From a virus, in the IMG/VR virus record IMGVR_UViG_3300034021_000889, positions 1 through 37,523 of that record: DNA of 37,523 nt. The stretch is one strand, 5' to 3'. How positions within the stretch are numbered: the stretch's first letter is position 1; each line of letters opens with the position of its first letter. The notes beneath the pieces are model-generated. The model was not told the DNA's origin and ran no database searches. It saw only the letters and a list, made by a program, of their open reading frames with translations. Positions 17,501 to 25,000 of this stretch are shown here, in pieces. The translations under genes were made by a program, and so were the position numbers.

Positions 17501-19057
17501 AAGATGCCGACGTTCGAGCACGACGACGCGGCGAGCAACGGCAAGCGTCATGTGGACGAGTGGTTGCCGATCCACCACTGGAATGAGGGCGACGTCTGGC
17601 GCCGCATCCGCGACGCCGGCACCCCCTACCACGGCGCCTACGACCTCGGGATGCGCCGGCTTTCGTGCGTGTTCTGCGTGTTTGCCACCCGCGACGACCT
17701 GAAGATCGCCGCCCACGCCAACCCGGCCCTGTTCCGCGAGTATGTCGCCCTGGAGCGCCGCGTGGGGCACAAGTTCCGGGCGGACCTCGCGCTGGCCGAA
17801 CTGCACGACGCGATGGCCGCGGACGACGACCGCACCGAGGCATCGAAGGCCGCCGAGCAGATGCGCCTCTTCGGTGACCCGACCCACGGCGGCCACCTGC
17901 ACGTCGAGGTCCGCACCGACAAGAGCGGCCGCACCGAGCGCCGCCACGTCCGCACCGGCTCGTTGCACACCGAGATGGGCCACGCGGGGGCGCCCGCGCC
18001 AGGCGAGCGCGGGCACATCACCCTCACGCCCGAGCGAGCCGAAGCCGAGCGCCGGGCCGGCAACATCATGGAGCACGTCGGGCGCATCTTCGACGGGGGC
18101 GAGGTACACCTCATCGAGGGCGCCATGCACGACGCCGGGCACACCCGAGAGTGGGCGCCGGACGAGAGCGGGGACGAAACTCCGTTGACCATTCGAGACG
18201 ACGAGCTGCCCGGTCTGCTTGGGATGCCCGAGTGGAGCCCGGAGGACGCCGCCGACGCTGTTGCTCTGGTTGCCGATTCAACCGCGCACGGTGGGGTCAT
18301 GCCCGGCGCCGTCGTGCGCGAGGTATTGGCGGACGCCATCGCGCCGGCCGGCAAGCTGCGACTCGTCAACGTGTCGCTCGACGAGGCCCGCGACTTTGTC
18401 GCCAAGCACCACAGCCAGATGCCCGAGATGAACCCCCGCGGGCTGATCTACGCCGTGGGGTGCATGAAGGGCGGGCGCCTGGTGGCCGTCGCGACCGCCG
18501 GCACGCCGACCGGGCGATGGGGCAACGGGCGGGTGGACCCGCGCAACATTCTGGAGCTGACCCGCATCGCGTCCGACGGCACCACGAAGGGGGCGTCGTC
18601 GAAGCTCGCCGCGCGCATGATTGACCTCCTCGACCGCTCCAAGCGGGGCGACGCCGATGCCCCCGCGCTGTTCGTGACATACAGCCTGGGGACCGAGGAC
18701 GGCACGACCTACCGCGCGCTGCGAGAGAAAGGTCTGCGACCCGTGGCGCTGGTCCACGGCAAGGCCGCCGGTGGGGGCGGGGCCCGGTCAGGCAACCGCC
18801 TGGGATACGCCGAGCCCGACAAGATCCGATGGGAGGCCGGCGCCGCGGCAGGCCCGGCCCGCTGGGATCTGCTCGAAGGCGCGAAGGCCGGACCCATCGC
18901 CAACGCCCCCGGCACTGATCCGCTACTTCCGCCCGACGAGGCTGCCAAGAGCTTCGGCGTCGTCGTCGCGTTCAAGGCCATCGACGAGGCAGATCGGGCA
19001 ATGGCCCGAGGTACTGCTCCAGGTCGCCCTGCGGTTCAAGTAGCCGCGGGCGATTGA
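14528..19057 (+). CDS. Multidomain polyvalent protein: zinc site, pyrophosphatase-like, GNAT, PAPS reductase-like, XF1762-like acetyltransferase
   Basis: This 1509-aa protein looks like three concatenated units, each opening with the shared module. Unit 1: header KAIDRSDTA (18-26), module (39-63), a C-x2-C-G...G-G-D-C zinc-like motif (100-122), then a pyrophosphatase-like domain (about 375-510) with DGDAVDVFVG. Unit 2: header KAIDKKDTATTSMFDLM (about 552), module (572-596), a GNAT-like domain with HRGKGHGQAL (about 612-720), then a PP-loop domain with NSSAGKDS (about 785-792) and C-V-F-C near 1045, as in phage PAPS reductases. Unit 3: QMRLF (1111-1115), module (1117-1141), then an XF1762-like acetyltransferase region (about 1279-1425) with ELTRIASDGT and VTYSLGTEDGTTYRA. 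Substrates are unknown; PP-loop relatives activate nucleotides with ATP or handle sulfur (DndC). Start by ATGA overlap. Confidence 0.85.
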   Translation: MNPAALLLQLQANREAGKAIDRSDTATASLLPALDAAGDIDHGGRLHAEMRTDKRGRTQHRHVRWEELKGEDLVHQGYVKAGSPAAFEALGGDEFADPSCARCGARIKHAYLTNHGPLGGDCLATLTGDDSSRAAARRFVEKLDKAQDSAHRSKRTLAVLTLSFDQHAGQIRADFQLTNGRPWYGAAGDARHAVMFHAAASQWAEARGLEVDEHLSGDESALAAAKRIARERRAELQARATSKAEQEVARIRSESLRRLDGVLAFLKAPQNYRRAPVEADWFFGPLKAQAADAIREQVGFRVRRFRNSRGDELTEVSARQQGRGPIVGMFPPDDYDDLIDRIQSAGFEVESQEAAKALPLDPPPQVRRPQEHHHHGSVKVPGLPTVDVETPEGTVRRGKGKDGEPWAVLMPAHYGEFRGTLGVDGDAVDVFVGPERDAPTAWVIRAKDPTTGRYDEDKVMVGFATRTEAIRTFRASYNVRGVLGEVTGVPVARLGALLADARHRGLPLNMHKAESREPPPAGPDSSLDDAWRRLEHVRQQIAELADTHEGGKAIDKKDTATTSMFDLMGVGDPSHAGRLHEETRTDATGRTQKRWIASQEAEPEGTIRHGDLVSRPATVRSEHGEMMGGSGNAYTPDGEALIALPQPGFVIGDVEIDAAHRGKGHGQALYLRAMAEHGRLYSSWPVSKDAFRVHDALVRKGLATRRNVETDGTTFTVLEPTGQATTPPEGLVQIGERAPRGRAPTPTTPGMRAQGRLDGLGHEPSPPPAHPEPSLRDYDTILVNSSAGKDSQAMLDYVVAKARAEGVLDRVVVVHADLGRVEWEGTRELAEAQAKHYGLRFEVVTKTKGDLIEQIDQRAVDLQQRSHDAATLAAAGFRTWGDLAGASAETLAGLIGKAQADAAQPTEERAAKLKQAAERKLKGGKAATDPVDFGKEIAWPSSASRYCTSDHKRGPIRTLMTRLTSEFDRKGAPVRILNCMGLRGDESSNRAKMPTFEHDDAASNGKRHVDEWLPIHHWNEGDVWRRIRDAGTPYHGAYDLGMRRLSCVFCVFATRDDLKIAAHANPALFREYVALERRVGHKFRADLALAELHDAMAADDDRTEASKAAEQMRLFGDPTHGGHLHVEVRTDKSGRTERRHVRTGSLHTEMGHAGAPAPGERGHITLTPERAEAERRAGNIMEHVGRIFDGGEVHLIEGAMHDAGHTREWAPDESGDETPLTIRDDELPGLLGMPEWSPEDAADAVALVADSTAHGGVMPGAVVREVLADAIAPAGKLRLVNVSLDEARDFVAKHHSQMPEMNPRGLIYAVGCMKGGRLVAVATAGTPTGRWGNGRVDPRNILELTRIASDGTTKGASSKLAARMIDLLDRSKRGDADAPALFVTYSLGTEDGTTYRALREKGLRPVALVHGKAAGGGGARSGNRLGYAEPDKIRWEAGAAAGPARWDLLEGAKAGPIANAPGTDPLLPPDEAAKSFGVVVAFKAIDEADRAMARGTAPGRPAVQVAAGD

Positions 19058-19088
19058 GCCGCGGCGCGGCGCAGGGTACAACGGCCGC
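19054..19088 (+). promoter_or_regulatory. Candidate sigma70-like promoter, possibly leaderless
   Basis: TTGAGC (19054-19059) and TACAAC (19077-19082) are separated by 17 bases, each matching the sigma70 consensus at four positions. The -10 ends 6 bases before ATG 19089, so the transcript would begin at or beside the start codon. It overlaps the stop of the previous gene. Prediction only. Confidence 0.4.
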
Positions 19089-22000
19089 ATGGCCCAGCCC
19101 GCGCAGCTCAACATTTTCGGCGGTCAAGATCCCATCCGCAACGGCGGCGATCCTTCGCACGGCGGGGCCCTTCACCAGGAGCGGCGCACCGACAGCCGAG
19201 GAAGGACCGAGACGAAGTGGGTCCGTGACCCCAACGACCGACGCACCGTGGACTTGGAGAAGCTGATCGCACTCAAGGAAATGGGCCGCCGGGTGGACCG
19301 GCCGACCCTGTTCCGGTGGGCAGCCGGCCGGGTGAAGCACGACCCGGACACCTGGACGGCCTACCGCAAGTCCACAGCCGAGGAGACCCGCCAGGAAGGC
19401 GAGCAAGAACTGCGTCGCCGGTACGCCTGGCATCAGACGTTCGGCGAGCACACGCCGTTTCACCCCGCAGCGATGAGCGATCACATCACCGGCAGCTTCG
19501 AGGCGGAGGCCGCGAAGGCCGTCACGTTCTACCTCGCCGTGATCTTCGCCGAGGGTGGCAAGGCCGGCCCCATCGCCAACCGGCCGGGCCTGGTATTCGA
19601 CTACATGAGCCGCCGTTGGAAGCGGGTCGAGCCCCACGAGGAGGGCGTTCACCTCGACGAAGAGGCCGGGCAGGCTCACGTCGTCCCTTGGAAGCCGAAG
19701 CGCGACAAGAATGAGACGATGAGCCAGGAGGACTGGCAGGGCTTCATCGACGACGCGAACGAGCCACTCCACGAGCGGGCCGCGAAAATGAACGCCACAC
19801 TGGCGCACTACAAGGCGGGGCACCTGGAGTTCAAGAACCCCAGGGGCGACGGCCACGCGGTCATCATCCCGGATGCGAGCGAGCCGGGCCGCTGGCGTTA
19901 CTCCGAGTACGACAAGAGTGGTTTCTCATCGCACACGACTCACGACACCCCAATGCAGGCCGCCGCCGCCGCCGGGGAGGCCGGTTTCACCGAGCCGGCG
20001 CCCGGCAGCCTGGATCGGCTTTCGCAGACCGAGGAGTGGGATCGCGGGACTCGCTCCGCCAAGATCAACCAGCTTGGCGGAGAACTGAACTGGAAGGGGC
20101 ACCACGAGGCCGACCTGGCGGTGCGCAATCACTACGCCCGCCACGGCTGGAGCGCCGAAGCCTACCAGCGCATCATGCAGCCCGACGTCCTGGCCGCCGT
20201 CCGCGCCGGCCAGGTGCATCCCGAACTGCTCAAGGCCATCGCCGATCACCGCGAGGGTTTCAAGGCCGCGCCGAAGCTAGACTTCGGCGAGACGGCCCCG
20301 TCCGGCGAGCGGTGGATTACCGTCCGCCCCAACGGACCCGACGCCAAGGGTGTCCCGGTCCTGGTGCAGGTCCACCCCCACAACCCGCGCCAGGGCCACA
20401 TCATCGGCGGCGCCGGGGGCAAGATGAACCTGCGCCGGCTCAACCTCAAGACCCCGGAGGAGTACCGGGCCGCCGCCGCCGCGCGACGCAAGAACCGACG
20501 CAAGAGCGAGAGCACGCAGGTTGACACAGGCCAGAGGGCCGCGCTCGAAGAGGTCAAGGGCGAGCACCAACAGCGCCGCAGGGCCGCCGCCGCCCAGGTA
20601 CTCCGCCACGCCGGGCATCACGAGCTGGCCGACAAGATCGCCGCCGGCCCGCTGGCAGGCCAGGAGAGCGAGCACAAGGAGGCCGTCGCCGACGGCTACC
20701 GCAAGGTTCGCGTGCTCATGGCCAACGCCCGCCGAACGCTCGCCCAGGACACCGACGCCCGCGAGGCCGCAGGTCTGGGGGAGCTTCCGGCGACGAGCGG
20801 AGACGGGGGAATCGGGGCGAGCGACATCGCCGGCAGGCAGGTCATGCAGGGGGGCCTCGACTACAAGCGCGACCGGGCCGCCCTGAGCGACCAACAGGCC
20901 GATCTCGCCCGCGCCCAGGCCCTTCGCTCGCGCCTGGACGCCGATCTGCAACACGGCGAGCCCATCGACGCGCTCACCACAGCGCAGCGGTACGCCCGCG
21001 CCGCGAACCTTACCCACCGCGACATCGAGGCCGCGGGCCCCGTCGAGATCGCCGCGTTCGCCCGGCTGGCCAGCCGGCGCCTGAAAGCGTTCCGGCGGCT
21101 CCAGGAGGCCGTCACCGAGGCCGGCGGGGACAACACCGCGCCCACCATGCCCGACGAGGCTCGCGAGGCGATGGACGACATGGCCGCGGTCGTCAGCGGC
21201 AGCGGGCAGGATGCCATCGACGCCATGACCGATCCCGCGCGGAACGAAACCGCGCGCAAGGGACTACAGGCCGCCGTGGACCACGGCCTCATGGACCCGC
21301 AGCGCGAGCGGGACATGACGGCCCGTATCGAGCAGGCGCGCCGACAGTCCGCCGGGGCTCCCGAGCTTTCGCAGCTCAACCAGGAGCACGTCGAGTCTCT
21401 CCCGGCCCGCGCCATCGCCATCGTGGCCAACGACGCCGCGCACGCGATCCGCCGCATGCGCACCGCGGCCCCCGAGGATCTGCGCAAGCTCGCCGAGCAG
21501 GTGGGCGAGGAGGTGCCGACCATCAAGGGCGCCGCCGATGCGCTCGGCGAAGAGGCCCTGATCTCCGGCGAAGCCACCGACGCACAGCGCCGCTCGTTCT
21601 TGCGCCAGGCGCTCGCGTCCGGCGTGCTCACCGGCGACGCCACACCGCCGAAGGCTGCCGCCGATCCGTCCCTCGAAGTGAACGACGGGGCAAAGGCCCG
21701 CGCGATCTTCGAGGCCGGGTTGAAGGTCAAGGGTCTCGACAAGGAGGCCCGGCGCCGCCGCAACGCCATCATGGCCGGAGACCTGGCGGGCGCCGCCTCG
21801 CAACAGTGGGAGGCCCCCCGCGGCGGAGCCAACGACCCGACGCAGCAGCTCGCCGACCACCCTTCGACCGAGATGGTCGCCGCGGTGCAAGGCGAGGTCC
21901 GCACCCAGCGCGCCCGCGCGTTTCTGGGGCAGGTCAATCAGACCTACCAGGACATCGGCCAGATGCTCGACGAGGACCAGGACGCGGCGCACGCCGATCT

Positions 22001-25000
22001 GGGCCGCCACATGAGCCGGGGCAGCTTCGACGCGGTCAACCACCACGCTCAAGAGATCCTGCGCAGCGCGACCATCGACCGCAACGTCGTAGACCTCCTC
22101 GGTTCGGAGGGGGCCGCACAACTCCTCGCTTGGCAGATCCGTCAGACGCACCCGGAGCAGGCCGAGGCATTGACGCAGGCGGTCGGCGACTATCACCTGC
22201 GCCTCCAGGACACCCACATCCCCGAGGCGATGGACACCTCGCGCGACGCCTACGAGGCCGCCCACGAGGTTCACCAGGGCATGCAGGAGCAGGGCGACCT
22301 GCGCGAGTGGCAGGCGCTCAACCGCCAGCGCATCGAGCACCTCGACCAGTCGCGGCAAACGCTGGGCCGGACCTTGGGTTACCTGGAAACGTCCGCGGCT
22401 TTGCACGCCGCGATGCTTTCGCCGGCAGCGCACCCGATCCGCGTCTCCGCCGGGCCGGTCGATGCGACGCAGCTCGCAGCCCACGCGCGCGCCGCCGGAC
22501 TCGGAGACGACGACTTCCACATCGAGCACGACGGCAAGAACGGGTGGTTGACGGTGCAGCCGGCAGCGTTCGGCAAACTTGTCCGCCCGGTCGATGCCGA
22601 AGAGGTCCGCCTCGACCGTGACATGGAGGCCATCCGCACGGGCCAGCAGGACGACCCGACGTGGCGCCCGGCCGGGTTTATGCAGCGCACCGACGTCCGC
22701 CCCGAGCAGCGTTTCAAGGGTGAGGTCCCGCAGAACGCGCAGCCCTTCGACTACGGACTCGCCGAGCACGCGAACATGCACGAGGCGATGGGCACCTACA
22801 TCGCCCAGCGCGTCCACGACGGGTGGCGGCCCGTGGACATCATGCGCGATCTCCAGAACACCGGCGAGCACATGGGCGGCATCGCCGCGGGGGTCGGCGA
22901 GGCCGACCTCCAGAGCCCGCAGGTGCAGGCGTGGCAGGAGTTGCACCCCGAGCCGCCGAAGACCGTGGCAGCCCAGGACGACGGGCAGGCGCGAATGCCC
23001 TGGGACCCCGAGCCCGAGCCCGGACCCAACCCCGCCCACGCCAGTTGGGAGCAGGACCGGCGCGAGATCGCGGCCAAGGGCAAGCTTGCCGCGTTCCACG
23101 AGGCTTTGGCCGCCCACATGCCATCGAGAGCGCAGGACAAGAATCAGAGCCTCCAGCAGGCCGAGGAGCACGCCCCGCACTTCATGGAGCTGGCCAGGCA
23201 GCACGCCGAGCGGGTGGGCACAGCGGGGACGTTGCACCACCAGCAACTCGACCCGACGTTGGCGAATGACCTCGCCTTTCGGGTGCTGGGCCGGCACCCG
23301 GCCGCGGTGGGCGCGTGGAAGCCCGTCGAACAGTTGGGCCACCACGAGCGCGCCGCTTTGCGCGAGTCGTTCTACCGCTACTTCCACAGCCGACAGGGGG
23401 AGATGCCGCAGGAGCTTCACCCCGAGGCCGTCATGGCAAAGTGGGCGAGCAAGAACCCGGAGCCGGCCCGCGACAACACCGCGCAGGGCGATCTCCTCGG
23501 TTTCGGCAGTCTCCCCGGCATGGGGGGATTCGGCGCGCCGTCGCCGGAGGACATCGAAGCCGCCGAGGCCGAAGCTGGCCACGCGCACGAGCGATGGGAA
23601 CAAGCCCTCGTTGAGCACGAGCGCGCCCAGGCGGGCATCGCCGATCCCAAGGCCGCGTTTCTCTCCCAGGCGAAAGAGCACGTCGAAAGCGTCGCCCGCC
23701 ACCTGGCCAAGACGACGAAGACGCACAACGACGACGCCCACCCCGAGGTCGCCGCGGCCCGGGAACGACACAGGCACGCGCAGGACGTGGCCGCGTTGCG
23801 CGCCGAGCCCGACGCGGCCACGCCCGACGCGCTCCGCGCAGCGCACGGAGCCTACCGATCCGCCACAGGTGCGGCTCAGAGCGCCGTCGTGCAGTTGGCG
23901 CGAGCCGAAGACGCGCGGAGCCGCTCCGCCGCGCAGGCGTTCGATGCCCGTCACCACGACGCGAGCCCGGAGTGGAAGGCGTGGCGCAAGGAGCGCGACG
24001 AAGCCGAGCGCGCCGCACACCGGGCAGCCTCGCGCTACGACGCCCCCGACTGGAACACCTACGTCGCCAGCCACGGCGGCGCGCCGCAGGCGTACCAGGC
24101 GCTTCAGGATTTCGTGCGCTCCCGGTTCGTGCAGGAGTTCCGCACGCTCTACCAGGACCACGCCCAGAGCCCGCTCCAGATCGGCGTGCAGGCGGTGGCC
24201 GGCGCCGCAGGCCACCGCCTCGCCTTCGACCCAGACTGGCGCGACCGTGTGCGCCGCACCGCCAACGCAGCCGGCGCGACCGCGCGCACACGCGCAGCCG
24301 GCGGGCGGTTCAGTTCGGACCCGTACAAGGAGGCGCGCGAGCGGTTCCAGGCCCAGGCCCGCGAGATGGCCAATCGACAGACCAGCAACGTGGGCGAGGT
24401 CAATCCCGATCCGCGGCGAGCGCCCGACCTGGACGAGCGATACACCCTCGGGCAGGCCGCCGAGGGCCAGCTCGCCAACATCGTCGGGCAGCACGCGAGC
24501 ATCATCGACCCGAGGCAGACGTTCGAGGCTCGCTCCGCTGACTTTTCGGGGCCGGGCGCCAAGCGGCAGCGCGCGATCAAGGCGTGGAAGCGCAGCCGCA
24601 AGATCGGGATGTTCCTCGGGACGGGCCAGGGCAAGACGACCGTCGCGTTCGGCACCTTCGCCGACCTCAAAGGCGAGGGCCGGGTCCAGCGGGGCGTGTT
24701 CGCCGTGCCCAGCATCGTGCAGGGCCAGTTCGGAGGCGAGGCGTTGTCCTTTGTGGACCCCGCCCACATGCGCTGGCACGCGAAGCCCGGCGAGGGCAAG
24801 GCCGAGCGCATGGCCGCCTACGCCGACCCGGAGAAGCACGTTGTCGTCGTGACGCACCAGGCGCTTCGCGACGACGTCACCGAGATGGTCGCGAAGCACC
24901 TCGGGATGAGCCGCGAGCAGGTCGCCGCACACATGACGGACGGCGAGGTGCAAGCCCAGGCGCCGGAGGTCCCCCACCTCGACAAGATGCGCGACCTGGC

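Noticed and set aside
15302-18142. A 946-codon open frame on the - strand
   Set aside because: It is antisense to the multidomain gene, whose own frame has several recognisable domains.
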